The notes beneath the pieces were generated by a model that was not told where the DNA came from, did not search any database, and was given only the letters and a program-made list of their open reading frames with translations. From Neurospora intermedia (Eukaryota; Ascomycota; Sordariomycetes; Sordariales; Sordariaceae), in contig BTPP01000002.1 of the NCBI GenBank assembly GCA_037102815.1, positions 248,001 to 312,000 on the forward strand: 64,000 nucleotides of DNA, in the 5' to 3' direction. The stretch's first letter is position 1. Each line of letters starts with the position of its first letter. Positions 12,057 through 24,250 of this stretch are shown here, in pieces. The position numbers and the translations under genes are program-made.

Positions 12057-12636
12057 GGTTCCATGTTCCATCTCTGCTGGTACGAAGATGGATACCTACA
12101 GTTCCATGTTATCAAAAAAGAGAAGTGTTAGGGTATGGTGCATAATGGTGGTGCCTAGGTATTCTTTGGGAAGAGACAATACTGAATAGCCACGAGTTTT
12201 TATTCTCAACAATACAATTCAGACTACTCTACAATCTACTCTGCAACACACCACTCGCCCGCCGCAAAAGCAATGAAGCTAATAATTGGATACCTTAGTG
12301 TGCTGGTAACCTGCCGCTAGGTAGTTGGTTGCGTGTCATCTTTCTCGTTCGTAGGTAGGTAAATTCTCCATTTACCTCTTTCTCTTCATACCTCAATCTA
12401 GATGCGTCAGTAAAACCAAGGAGATACATGAAGAGCAAAGAGACAGCTCAATATGGCATGTTCAGAGAAAAAAAAAATACATTTTTCCAACGTCAAAGTC
12501 TTTTCGGATGTTTTCAGTCCCGCCTCCTATAGAGACAAATCACTTCTAGTTTTGGCTCTCATCTCTCACTTAATAGTCTCTACCTACGTAGAAATCGACC
12601 GGTCGTCTCGTCCACAACATGGAAACTTACGTAGGC

Positions 12637-12781
12637 CGTGTTCGTTCTGGCAGTAAGTAGTGCAATAAGGGAATTTCTTCTTCTAACTCTAACCTAAAAA
12701 GCTTTTCTACCACCAAAAAAAAGAAAATTTAAAAAAATGCTTCCGTTACTAGGTATATATACTACTGCCGGAACGAACACG
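12637..12781. mobile_element. 145-bp MITE-like element with 19-bp terminal inverted repeats
   Basis: The left end CGTGTTCGTTCTGGCAGTA (12,637-12,655) and the right end (12,763-12,781) are inverted copies with one C/T difference. The interior is AT-rich and encodes nothing. Small size, tidy inverted ends and no gene fit a non-autonomous DNA transposon. I see no clear target-site duplication (flanks GTAGGC and CTCCTT), so the family cannot be assigned. A structured RNA or a regulatory palindrome is the alternative. Confidence 0.55.
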
Positions 12782-13084
12782 CTCCTTATTAAGAGACACC
12801 TTTACTTACTTAGCAGGCGATCAGCTAGGTAAATAAATGGTCGGGTAGACAGACCAATCTGATACCGCTCGTTGAAGTCTACAACATCTGCCTGCCAAGA
12901 AACGAGACCGAGCCAACACCCTATGCTAATTACTACGTTACAACAATCATTCCAGCTGCAGTCAATTTCCTCGTCACACACTCAAAAGATCCAGGTAGGT
13001 ACCTATGTTGTGAAGGGTGGAAACAGTCAAGTCAGAAATGGAAAATCCGAGCAGGGACTTGCAACTGACAGACACCACCAAGTC

Positions 13085-13110
13085 TACCTAGGTAGGTAGG
13101 TAGGTAGGTT
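13085..13110. repeat. TAGG microsatellite
   Basis: CCTA followed by several TAGG units; similar shorter runs flank it within 1 kb on both sides. Confidence 0.8.
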
Positions 13111-14330
13111 TAAAAGCTGGACTGATATTACCTAGCTTAGTTCTAGAACGAAACCTTGAATACGAATTAATCTCAATGACTTTCAGACGATCAAGTCTAC
13201 TACGATTAGGTAGGTAGGTAAACTCCAATGAGAGTACCCAACCAACAACAACAGGACCCTATAACTCTAACCTTTTTTTTTCTATAATTTATAAAGTCTA
13301 CCTATGGAAAGGCAAAACCAACCAACCAACCCGTCGATTCGATTCAATTATCGGCCCGGCCCTACTGCACATTTCAAGCAGTACCTACCTACTTGCTTAC
13401 TTACTTACCTACCTAGGTATCCATCTGGGTACCAGGCCGTAATTCAGCTAGGTATGCTCAAGAACAATGCACGATGTCTCCTAGACGGGCGTCCTAATCG
13501 TTAGAACACCTACTCCTACTTGAAGAACTTGAAGAACTTAAAGAACAATCCAGGAGTGGCTGTACGGACGGCGCCGGCGCTGACTGAGGAATTGTTAGCG
13601 GCCAGACGCTTAGGCGGCGATGAAATGGTGACAGCGGATTATCACTTCGGTTGCCGCCGTAGGTCGTAGGGTGGGCGATTTCTGGCATTGCCAGTCTTGC
13701 GAAAGTTGTGCCATCTCGCAAGTCGTGAAAAATGTCGCCTTGGTGGTCGGTCTGGTCTGGGTGTGAGGGGAGGTTGGTAGCGAAGAGGAAGAGAAAAACA
13801 AAAAGGCGAGGGTTGGTTGAGACTTAGGTATGTCCGAGGACGGAAGGAAAGACGGTTGCCTCCACCTCCTGCAGGTGCGTGAAAGGAAAAACGTTAGGAA
13901 AAAAACGAACAGGGAGGTCTTTGCACGGCTCACTTGAGAGGAAAATCAAAAAGACATTATATCAGCTGGAGTTGGTCCTTTTGGAATATCGCTATACTGG
14001 AATCGAATAAGACTCAAGTTCAAAGGAGTACTGTCAACGCCTGGAGGCGTAGTAAGAGTAAGTATATAATGAAATGTCAAAGGTAAAAACAGTTTTGTCC
14101 AAGATAGAGGAGGACGAGAATGAAGAGAGTGGACTCACTCTGTCAGGAACCTGGGATGAAGGCGAAGGCCAAGAACTCATTGCATCATACACTACTGAGG
14201 AGGAAGTACGGTGCGGGGCGGTCAAGTTTTGATATTAGGTAGAGGTAGGTAAAGGAATGTTCAATAGTGATACGGGTAATAATTATGCCAAAAACGATGT
14301 TGGATGGACATGTGCGTTTCTAACCTTGTT

Positions 14331-14965
14331 CTAAACTGCATCACCCTCCCACATAAACGCCAGCTCGTCGAGGATGCGGTCCTGGCCAAAGCGCGTGGTG
14401 CCTAGAATGCACTTCCGCACTTCAGCTCTGCTAGACGCCGCAGAAAATGGCGCGCAGCAAGAGCTATTGCCAAAGGCCTGCCTATTATGGCGGAGGAAGG
14501 AGGGGCCGTTGGTGGCAGGGGAAGAGTTCGGAGAGGTAGGTGTAGGTGAGAGAGCCCCAGCCTAAAACGTAGAATCTGTACAAAACACAAAGGTTAGCTT
14601 TTGAATTGGAGACCAAGGCGAACCAGAGCGAGAAGAGAATGGATGATGCTGTGGGAAAACATTGGAACTTACGGCGTGTAGAGGAACATGAACACCAATA
14701 CCGGGATGACGGCTTTGGGAGACCCTGTCTGTGCCTTGGAATTGGCGATGGTCCACACTATGTATACCAATCCCGTCCCAATGGTGCCCATGAGAAATAT
14801 GGTCCTGCCAGGGTATCTTGGGCTGATGAGGGTGGCCGGGTTTGTGACGCCACAAAAGCCTCTGACGGGTATCCTCAAATGCCCCTCGCCGTCTCCTTCA
14901 AGGCCTTCAAGTCTGGAAGATGGGCCTTGAGGACTCAATTCGAAGGCTTGGCGACGCGACCGCAA
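14331..14965 (-). pseudogene. truncated MFS sugar-transporter remnant
   Basis: On the minus strand, 14,965-14,673 reads PGRTIFLMGTIGTGLVYIVW and then VLVFMFLYTP. A 97-base intron follows (14,672-14,576; GTAAGT at the start, GCTAACC and TTGTACAG at the end). Splicing gives LYTPFYVLGWGSLTYTYLSE and LFPCHQR, the familiar late membrane segments of fungal hexose/lactose permeases. The frame then runs into a stop. Further on, near 14,395-14,331, DRILDELAFMWEGDAV resembles the usual GRTLEELAFLFE tail. About 50 residues between these blocks are missing, as are the first 300 or so residues of a normal transporter. The intron signals are still perfect, so decay may be recent or driven by deletion. This is a host gene remnant, not a transposon. 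It ends 0.3 kb before the first Mutator-like element. Confidence 0.65.
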
Positions 14966-15283
14966 CGGCTCGGAAACAGAAAACTAAAGTGGAAGTAAAT
15001 TAAACACCGGCGGGACGTTCATCGTGGAGCTGTCCAGCTGTGGCCAGGTGCTTTGCCTGGTGCCCATGGGGAGGATGTCTTTGATCGACGTCGTAGGCCA
15101 GCTAGCTGTATCTCGATGTGTCGTTCCAGGCGTGGACGGGAAGACGTGTGAAAGCTCAGTTGACAGTTCCGGAAAAAGAGAGAAAAGACGACATCGGGGA
15201 ACAGGCGGGGAGGAAAAGAATAATATTCTGAGATGCAAGGCTAGGTAGAAAAGCCTGTGAAAGAGCCGGGCAACATGGATACA
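14966..15283. other. spacer between transporter remnant and first transposon
   Basis: No gene. If the remnant once continued upstream on the minus strand, this stretch should show earlier transporter segments; I see none. Confidence 0.4.
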
Positions 15284-15291
15284 TTTAATAA
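15284..15291. repeat. target-site duplication, left copy
   Basis: TTTAATAA, repeated exactly at 18,455-18,462 directly outside the right inverted repeat. Confidence 0.8.
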
Positions 15292-15336
15292 GAGTTTACT
15301 TGCCCGCACCCCCCAAAAACTTACGCGCACCCACCT
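15292..15336 (+). repeat. MULE 1 left terminal inverted repeat
   Basis: Identical over 45 bases to the inverted right end. It keeps several CpA dinucleotides that RIP has removed from the body of the element. Confidence 0.95.
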
Positions 15337-18300
15337 CCACCCAGAAAAATGGGGCGGTTCAACTAATAACACCTAACATTGAAAACCCCGTTTTTACCCG
15401 TAAAATTTCGTCTTTTCAATACAAGTAACATCGCTATACCTTAGTCAATTCTTTTCCCCTTTTTTCACACGGCCAATTGCACGCAATCACACCAGCACTT
15501 TATACGCAGTTGCGCTAACACTCTATACCAATATTCTATACTAGCTAGTACTTTATATTATTATAATATAGTAATTACCTTTCAAAGTATATTAAGTAGC
15601 TGGATTCAATTGATTTCTTAACTAATCGATCGTACTAGATACCCTCGTCGTCAACCACCGTACTATCGAAGCGCGCTCGTTGCGATTCGACTTCTACCTT
15701 CAATTCTAATACTTCCTTCGACCCTAATACTATATAAACTATACTAATAAACAATCTATTCTTTTTAATCGAACCCGTTAAGGATTATAATAAATTATTC
15801 GCCTACTTTATTAATTTTTATTGTTACTACCGCTTTAGTATTTTAATCTAATATAATTATAAGTTTAAAAAGTTAGGATACGAAGAGGATAACTCTATTA
15901 TTAAAGTTATATTCCATTATAACTACGTAAAATATTACCCTTAACCGGTTAATAATAAAAATTTAAAAAGGAGGTCTATATTACGAAAGAAGGCGTACTA
16001 TTATCCCTTTAAAATTGTACTCTAAATTAAGAAGAGTACGGGGTGGAAGTAGATTGCCTGGGCTATAAGCTTAATATACTAAGGCTACCCCCCGTTACGT
16101 ATATTAGAAGGCTATATTATATTTCGTATTAAGGCCTTCTACTATAAAATTAATTATAAAGCTAATTAATTTCTAAGCAACCTTCTTCTATAATATAACC
16201 TTACAATATAAATTATTCTCGCTATAGTAAGGGAGAAATATTTTAAAATCCTTTAAATATATAGCGATTTTAATAATATACGCTAAATTGTACGCCACAA
16301 TTTATAGGAGGGTTATAATAATACTTAAGCGTTTCTTAAGAAGGTTTACGATAACTATTATAATTATACCCTTACGTTTAAAAACGAATACTTTGAGGGG
16401 GATAACAATAATATACTACGCTACGTATTTTAAGTAACCAACCGCTAGCGCCGGATATAATTGAAGTTCCTATATATATTATTTATTAATACTATATATA
16501 AGACCAACTATTATAACTTCCCCTTCGTTTAAGGGGTAATCTTAATATTAAAAAAGATATTTATATTAATTTTTTAAACGATTTTTAATAACGAAAGGGA
16601 GGAGGGATTTACCTTTTTATTCGAATATATTAAAAAAGCGGCTAAGGATTTCGAAATCCTTTACCCTATAGTAGTTATAACCGACGGCGACCCTTAATTA
16701 ATAAAGGTAGTTAATAAGGCCTTCCCTAATATCCAACGGTAGTATTATATATAGTATTTTAATTATAATATTATTAATTACCTTAAAAAAGATTAAGTAC
16801 GTAATCCTTTACCCCTAACCTCGTCCCTATTGTCTCCTAGTTCCCCGTCTAGCTATAATATATAAAAATAATATAATAAGAAAAATTTTAAGGAATTGAA
16901 GCGATGTAACGCCCGGGTTATTACAACTATTAGAGCGAAGGCGGGTCTCAATCCTTTACTAAATTAGGTTACTAATACGAAGTTAGTACTATTCTTTATA
17001 TAGTAGTATATAATTTACTCTTCTAATATAAATAAATTTGAGTATGTTTAGTCTATTTTATAATATTAATTTGGCAAAAAGTAGGAGAATATTGTTTTAT
17101 AAATTAAGGAGATATTACTACCTTATAAGAAGGAAGGAGTAGGTAGGTTACTATATTAGTAATTACTTTAATTAGGAATAAAGGATTATATTACTAAATA
17201 AAGTTAATAATAGCTTTCTTAAGAATTATAGTCTCTCGGTTCGTAGTAGGTTAGTTGAGTTTTATAAGGCTTATTTCTAATATATAAACTACTGCTATAA
17301 AGTTTATATAAATAAATTAGCTAAATCTAACTTATATATACGGATTAAATAGGTTAACCGCGAATAGATAGGTAAATGCCTATATAAATTATTTATATAA
17401 GTACTTGATTTTTTAAACTACTAATATTATAAATTTAATATAACGCTACTTTTTAAACAGTTGAAACTCCCTAGTACCCCTTTTGAGCCTTATTTAAATA
17501 GCTTTAGAGCTTAATATAGTTTACCTTATACCTACAAAATAGAGGTCTTATTAAAAGAGGAGAAGACGGTCCTAATTACTAAAGAAATTTACTATCTATT
17601 TTAATATTTATATTAATAATATATAAATTAATATCTATACCCCGGGTATCCCTTATATTAATTTTTATATTAGGATGTAGTAAATAGATACCTTAAATTC
17701 AAGCCGGCCGTTAAAATAGTACCTAAAGGTCGTTTATATAAGTAAAGGGGGCTATTTAATAATAAACCTATATTCGTTATACTACTAGCCGGGTTACAAT
17801 TAAATAAGGCTACCTATACCTATAAAGCTACGCTAAAGGGTAAATTACGTAACTTAGGCACTATATGAGCTTTAGCACGCTATAACTATTCTTACTACGA
17901 GAAGGGGCCTAATATTGAGGAGCTTAATACCCAAAATGAGGTACGTAATTGTATTGAAGTCGCTAACGATAAGGATAAAGATAATAAGCTAGCGAAATAT
18001 TAGGTAGAGAAAGTAAGGGAATAGATAGTAAGGGAGAATAGGGAGAGAAATAATAAAGGAGATAATAAGGGAGACGAAGGTAGAAACGAGGGTAGAGGGA
18101 GAGGAAGAAAGGATATTATTAAATTATTATTTATTTCCTCCTTATTTAAACTCTTTAACGAACTATCTAAATTAATAGAATTCTCATTAGAATTAGAACT
18201 TTTAAATATAAGTATTTAGAGTAGTAATAAATACTATTGTAGGTTTATAATACTATAAAAGTATTACTAGACTGCTGCTGTTAGATTTGCTTGCCAGTTA

Positions 18301-18409
18301 AGATTAAAATTTATAGTGGATTTATTTGGGTAGCCTTGTCTGTAATATGAGAAATTACGATTTTTATAGCTAAAACGATATATTTTACATAACAGCTGTC
18401 AACTTGGCT

Positions 18410-18454
18410 AGGTGGGTGCGCGTAAGTTTTTGGGGGGTGCGGGCAAGTAAACTC
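18410..18454 (-). repeat. MULE 1 right terminal inverted repeat
   Basis: Inverted, perfect copy of 15,292-15,336, directly followed by the second TTTAATAA. Confidence 0.95.
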
Positions 18455-18462
18455 TTTAATAA
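18455..18462. repeat. target-site duplication, right copy
   Basis: TTTAATAA, an exact match to 15,284-15,291. Confidence 0.8.
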
Positions 18463-20745
18463 TATGTCCTTGGGAACAGTCGTCGGTTGAACGCCGCTGC
18501 TATTTTATGTTGAAGTTTGTGGTCTCGAAGTGGAGGGGAAAGAAAAGACTGAGTGCCCCAGGCTATCTGACAGAGGTTTCCTTCCCTTTCTCTTCCAGCC
18601 ATGAATGAGCAACCGGCATCCTGCGCCTGTCGGAGGAAAACAATATTTGCCAAAGAGGAAAGTACAAGAAAACTGAAGTCATTGGGCGGGATGGCATTGA
18701 TGACGGCTCCTTCCTTTAACAAGTTTGTCTACTCAACGGGAGACGGGTCCGTCATCGCAATTTCTGAGCACACATCTTCCACTGGAAGGAACGAACCCGG
18801 TGTGATCTTGCAACATTGAATCCGCGCATCAGCCAAATTGCAGCTTTACAAGAGCGATGGAGGAGGTACTGTACTAGTACCTGCCTCTGTGCACCGCCAT
18901 TACTGTGGTAGACATTGGCCGTTATGAACTGAGGAAATCATATCGCACCCATCCGGAACGGTGTTCACATTTGAGTAGCGGCTCCCGGGTCGGCAGTAGC
19001 AAACATCAGATAAGTACCTAGGCGAAATTCAGGCGGACTGGCCGATAATACAGTTGATCGTTCGTGTCGTTTAGGTCTGATCACTAGGTGAGAGTCTCTC
19101 TGCGCACATCACATACACCGACGTTGCTGTACATTTACGGAGCTCGTCGGCCTAACAACGTCAGGAAGGACACATTGACAAAACGGCAGCACGGAGAGCA
19201 TCGTGCTGGTATAGTCCAGCTAGGGTAGGTAGTACTCTAGCGCAAGGACGACTCGTCGTTCAACAGTGACGGATAACGAGTGCAGTGCGGGAACCGGTCG
19301 CAATGCCCGTGTGTGTATGACATGGGCCGATGTCGAGAGTATGTGTTTCGGCTGAGTGTCTTCTTGTGAGCACTGACACGTCAGGGCCGACTAACGGGTT
19401 TCCGCCGCCGGCGTCGGTCATCCGTTCCGTCTTCTGTCCTATGATGACAGTATCGGGCCCGAACACACGTTTTCCCGCCGAGAAAAATGCCCGGACCGCA
19501 ATCGGCAGACTCAGACTCAGCGTGCCAAGAAGCGCGACGGTGGGTTCATGATGTCGGCGCCGACAAATACAGAAAAGTGGAGATTTTCCAAGGCGATCCC
19601 CGTCGGTCGGACGCTCCGTCCTATTTCAATTAAACCCGGGATATCCGGCTTACGGCGGGGCGGCAACAACGAAGACGGGGGAAGAAGTTGAAAGTCGGAA
19701 AATCCAATGTCAGGACCTAAGGAGGGAAGGAGGAAGAGTCCGATAGCCCCTGAGATGGCCCGATGCCTACTTTGGTGGAACACACCAACGGATGTCTCAA
19801 ACACCGGCGGCGGTTCGCATGCCGCGTCGTTACATGGACTTTGTATCGGGCTGATGAAATCATGAGATGGATGATGGAAAAGGTTGGTTCGTTGTCATTC
19901 AGCCTGAAGAGCTACCTACTGTAACCATACTTGGCGTGTTTCCGTTGTGTTTTCCGGGAGGAAGATCGATGGGAATCTCGGACATGACCGCCCCGCGCCC
20001 GTGCGCATTTCCAATATGAATTGCGGAGTAGAAGATAAGATACGCCGGCGACGGGAGCTTCAGTATGCGGGCGAGCGGCACGGAGGAAGGCAGAATAGAA
20101 TGGAATGGAGTTCGGCTGATGGGTCCCACAAGAAACGATGATGTGTTTCGACGATTGTACGCACCGTCGTGAAAATGAGGATTTTTCTCGTGTTCCATGT
20201 TCGTTGTTGGATGAATTGTACGTGGCCCGCGAGCCCGCTCACCGTGGGCGGGGCGGGTCCGAATGGAGCCACTCTTTTTCTAGGGGAAAAGGTCCGAGCC
20301 CGACGGGGGACTGACCAAAGCTCTGGCTGTCACCGACTATGTCACCGACCGACGCCTTCCGAGCATTCTTCGAACCCGGAATTGCCCTTCTTTTGCATTC
20401 GTTTGGGGATCATGACAATGACGGAAGATGTCATGTCGCAGGACACCCGCATCATTCGACACCACACAACACTGAAACACAAACTTGGCGGGCGTCACGC
20501 CGGACGGAGAGCTGGGGCTGGATGACAATGACGGATGATTGATGAGAGATGCAGTGAGCTGGATGATGCGACACGGGGCTCGCTCGAAATTGGGATTTGG
20601 GAGTCTTCGAGCTTGGCTTGGAGCTTGGGCGTCTTTAATCTGGAGAAATGTGGGACCATACGGACTCCGAGTTATCTACCAGTGGCAGCCGGCTGGTAAA
20701 AGTCGGGCGGCAGACATCCAGGGCAGTCTTGGCAACTGCACTCTT
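18463..20745. other. ordinary-GC island between two transposons, no gene seen
   Basis: This 2.3-kb stretch has normal base composition and shows no RIP. The open frames are all under 120 codons on both strands and lack recognisable domains or paired intron signals. It looks like unique intergenic DNA into which the two elements inserted. Confidence 0.5.
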
Positions 20746-20755
20746 GTCGCGCGCT

Positions 20756-20823
20756 CCGGTTAAATCTACTGTGTAACCTGGTTAAATCTACGGTCCCCAC
20801 CCACCTCACGTGCCCAAACCCCC
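20756..20823 (+). repeat. MULE 2 left terminal inverted repeat
   Basis: Begins CCGGTTAAATCTACTGTG. The repeat contains GGTTAAATCTAC twice (20,758 and 20,780), spaced about 22 bases apart, possibly two binding sites for the transposase. Confidence 0.9.
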
Positions 20824-23800
20824 ATATTGCACCATATCAGTCCTATACAAATCTACTGCAAATCGATATACAAGTATTATTACCACAAAAATAAGCAAAA
20901 TCGAGGGTATACGAGTAAGCGAGATAAGGCAATTTAAGTAGTAAAGACGAGCGAATTAATTATATATATAATAATATAAGTGTAGTCTATTAGTGCCTGC
21001 TGTAAGGGGGGTTCTAGTAGGGATACTTACGCTATATTTAACTCTATATAAATAATTATATTAGTAGGTTCTAGTAAGTTCTCTCGTATACCCTCTACTA
21101 TAGCGGTAGTATATACCTATACTACTATAAGGGTATTCTTAAGTATTATAATAAGGGGGGTAATTACCCCTATCCTATATTCTAGAACTACTACTCTAGT
21201 ATTAGCTATAGCTACGGCGGTAGCGGTAGTACCTTCGCCGCTATTAACTCCCTTTCTAATTACATTTACTTCTATATAAGAGATTATATATTTTATAGTA
21301 GTAATAAAACTATATTTTTAATACCCTATAAATCTATTTATATTTAGATTACCGTTTAAGTAACTATTATCCTCGTTGTTCTTAGTCTCTTTATTAGGCG
21401 TTAAGGGGTGTTATAAATAATATTATACCGTACGTTAAATAAGAGGGTAGTATTAAGGATTAACTAATTACTATTTTTTATTTGTAGGGTATATTACTAG
21501 CGCACATTAAGGACCGTTACAGGGTTTCGCTCTCTACAAATATATAGAAACTCTTCCAACAACGGTTGGAGGTAAATAAAGGTTAATAAAGGTAATTACT
21601 ATAGGGAAATAGTATAGGGAGTAACCTTTACTTCTTTGGGTTTCAAATATTAGTAGTGGTTAATATATTTAAGTTCTAACTCCTTACTAATATATATAAA
21701 TTGTAAAATTTCGTACTAATAAGGTAAACTATATTAGATTCGAAAATCACTACTATAGTTAGTAATTACCCTCTTATTAATAATAGCCTCTTCTATAAAT
21801 TTTAATTAGCGGGCTATTAAATCGAGCGCCGCAAAATTAGTAAAATACCGTAGTTTATTAAAAATATTATAAGAGTATTTAATAACTTTCTTTAATATTT
21901 ATATTATATATTTCGCCCAATAATTCTCTTTAAAGCGAAAGAGCGTCTCTTCGATAGTATTAAATAATTAATTAAAATAAATATAACGGTTCTTAAGCAG
22001 TACTTTTAGTATACTATAAGCGCCTTCTATACAGAAGGTTACCCTAATACTAAAGTTAAGATATACTTTAATAGCGAAGTATATAAACTCGTATCGTATA
22101 GGGAGGTAAATATTTAATAAATAATTAATAATATTTAATAAAGAGAGATTAGTAGTAAATTTATATATTTATATAATAATAGATTATTCACCTAGTTAAT
22201 TACTAAATTCGCGTTTGAAAATCTCCTACTTTTACTAAAATTTATCCTCTTTATCCGTATATATAACCGCCCGCTATACTATTAAAATACTATTAGCGTT
22301 AATAAATTACATCCTTTTTTATAGGTTATTCTTAGGAGCGTAATTAACGAACTTTTTAAACTAGGGATTCCTTACTAAATCGCCCAAATATAAAGTACGG
22401 TCGCCGTTATATAGAAGCCGTACTACAATCTAAATAAATACCTTACAATTATTAGCGGGATTATTAGTCTTTTATTATAAATAATTACTATTATTACTTT
22501 ATTCCCTAAGCGCCGTCCCCTTAAGAGAACCTACCTATTTCTTTTTAATATTAAAAATAACGTTCTTTATTACGTACTATAGGTAAATCTAATATTAAAC
22601 GCCGCTAAAAACCGCCTTTATAGCCTTTTTATATACTTTATTAAAGTTTGTAATAATAACGTTGGGTTAGAGGATTTATTTAGTAATAAAGAGGTTCTTG
22701 GATTGAATTAATACTTAAATAAAATACTCTTCGGTCTCCCCACTAAATAAATAATACTTAATATTAAATATAGTATAGAAGGAGGTTATACTATAGATTT
22801 ATAAGAGTAATATATTAAATTTATTAATTTTATATATATAATTAAAACTCTAAACCTTTAAATTCTTAACCAATTACTCTATATACTAATTATAAATTTA
22901 GAATACTATATTAATAACGCTATTTAATTTCCCCCCCACCCAACGAACTTCGAAGCTAGTAACCCCTACTATTATAGAGAGTACATTAATAAATTACTAA
23001 GTAAGAGTAAAAGCCTTAGATTTATTTTTATAGTCTATCCGTAGGGTATTTAGAATATCCCGCTTACCGACTTTAATTCTAAGAAACTCGTTGCGTAAAG
23101 TAGAAGCGATATTTAATAAAAAAGTCTTTAACTAATAGGTATAGTAAATAATACTAGCACTAATATTATCAGTACAATTAAAGCGCCGGTTCGTAGTAAG
23201 GTAGGCGGTAACCTCTAAATCGAAAGGATAATAGTAATAGGGGTATTATATAATAAAAGACTAACGCCCAATCTTAATAGCACAGGTAGCTTTTACCTTC
23301 TATAAATAATCCTTCTTCTAAAATTTCAAACTTCTAAATTTTATAATATTAAAATTCTTACTCCTACTACTAATTACTACGCCTTCTAAGTATTCAAAAT
23401 TATAATATTAGGGCTCCCCTTTAAAATAATTACTAAGCCGCTTTTTAATTAGAGTAAATCCAATATTACGAACTACCTTTTTAACGTTAAAGAAGAACGC
23501 GTCGAACGTTATCTAAATATAATTATTAAGGTCGTTAATATAGGATATTATAGTTGCAACGGCGTTAGTAACGGTAGCCGGAAGAAGGAGAACTTTATTT
23601 TTAACCTCCTTCTTAAATATATAATAAGGGGGGAATAACTTCTCAATTTTAACTACTATAATTATTTTAATAGAGGGGGTAAGGCTAGGGGTACGGGCCT
23701 CCTCTAGTTAGGAGCTAATAAGGTCGATAATAATAGGTATTTATACTAGAATTAGTATAGGATAAGTAATTAACTAATATATATAATACCCTTACTATTA

Positions 23801-23954
23801 TATAATTTATATTAGCGATATACGATTTACAATATTCAATTGCGGAGATTTGTATAGTATAACGTAGCGATAGTACAAATTATTAGTACTAAAGTCAATC
23901 AATGTCACTGCCTGCCAAATTACAGTGTGACCGATATGGCTGAGCCTGACGGCA

Positions 23955-24022
23955 GGGGGTTTGGGCACGTGAGGTGGGTGGGGACCGTAGATTTAACCAA
24001 ACTATACAGTAGATTTAACCGG
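23955..24022 (-). repeat. MULE 2 right terminal inverted repeat
   Basis: Inverted copy of 20,756-20,823 with four transition differences clustered between the two GGTTAAATCTAC units. Confidence 0.9.
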
Positions 24023-24150
24023 GTCGCGCGGACAAGAAGTGGGGAACACGACGGGTCACGGGTTACGAGTCGACGTGCTGCCTTAGTCTCAATTCTCAAT
24101 AACCCACTCACCTCCAAAACCACCCCCACCCCACCCGTTTTTGCGGTAGC

Positions 24151-24182
24151 AGGTCTAAGCGGGTTTCGCGTTTTTTAGCCGT
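24151..24182 (+). repeat. left candidate terminal inverted repeat of the 28-kb block
   Basis: Pairs with 52,359-52,390 on the opposite strand in four short blocks at equal spacing. It lies at the exact edge where RIP damage starts, which supports it; mismatches and the absent target duplication weaken it. Confidence 0.4.
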
Positions 24183-24250
24183 TAACTGTAGAGTAACAAA
24201 TATTTTTAATAGGATTTTACTATAGTCAAAGTAATCTATTTACTACAGTT
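24183..24250. repeat. imperfect subterminal palindrome
   Basis: AACTGTAGAGTAA near the start of this stretch pairs with TTACTACAGTT at its end. It lies just inside the left border of the 28-kb block. Confidence 0.35.

Larger units (their letters stand above)
12057..14330. other. gene-poor spacer with TAGG/CCTA repeats
   Basis: No supported gene in 2.3 kb. TAGGTAGG and CCTACCTA tracts occur throughout (12,354; 12,992; 13,085-13,110; 13,208; 13,382-13,420; 14,238). It also holds a 145-bp MITE-like element (listed separately). Minus-strand frames near 13,494-13,933 are Ser/Pro-rich with no domain or intron signal and look like chance. Confidence 0.5.
15292..18454 (+). mobile_element. Mutator-like DNA transposon (MULE 1), RIP-mutated
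   Basis: The element is 3,163 bp with perfect 45-bp terminal inverted repeats (15,292-15,336 and 18,410-18,454, starting GAGTTTACTTGCCCGCACCC) and a perfect 8-bp target duplication. Its body is extremely AT-rich and full of TAA/TAG codons that fit C-to-T change. Read on the + strand it still resembles a MULE transposase. An N-terminal cluster near 15,970-16,100 looks like the FAR1/MULE zinc-finger region. The first catalytic Asp region is at about 16,480-16,510 (INTIYKTN, normally IDATYKTN). The second is near 16,671-16,740 (VVITDGDP, then KVVNKAFPNIQR). Charged low-complexity sequence ends the frame near 18,110. Transposition itself is dead, but the ends are intact and might still be moved by an enzyme acting in trans. 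Mutator elements usually make 9-bp duplications; 8 is slightly short. Confidence 0.88.
20756..24022 (-). mobile_element. Mutator-like DNA transposon (MULE 2), RIP-mutated
   Basis: The element is 3,267 bp with 68-bp terminal inverted repeats (20,756-20,823 and 23,955-24,022) that match at 64 positions; the four differences are all transitions. The flanks share GTCGCGCG (20,746-20,753 and 24,023-24,030), but on the left CT separates it from the repeat, so the target duplication is either 8 bp with an extra CT or 10 bp with two mismatches. The minus strand resembles a MULE transposase. Near 22,690-22,550 it reads VIITNFNKVYKKAIKAVFSG then VQYQI and VIKNVIFNIKKK, the usual second catalytic block ending in the W-H-V-x-KN region. 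Near 22,046-22,000 it reads FCIEGAYSILK, normally SRIEGAHSVLK. The body carries heavy RIP damage. It differs from MULE 1 in ends, sequence and orientation, so it is a separate family. Confidence 0.85.

Noticed and set aside
11301-12071. 256-codon minus-strand frame
   Set aside because: Antisense to the Glu/Lys-rich tail of the channel gene; leucine and histidine runs are the reverse reading of that tail.
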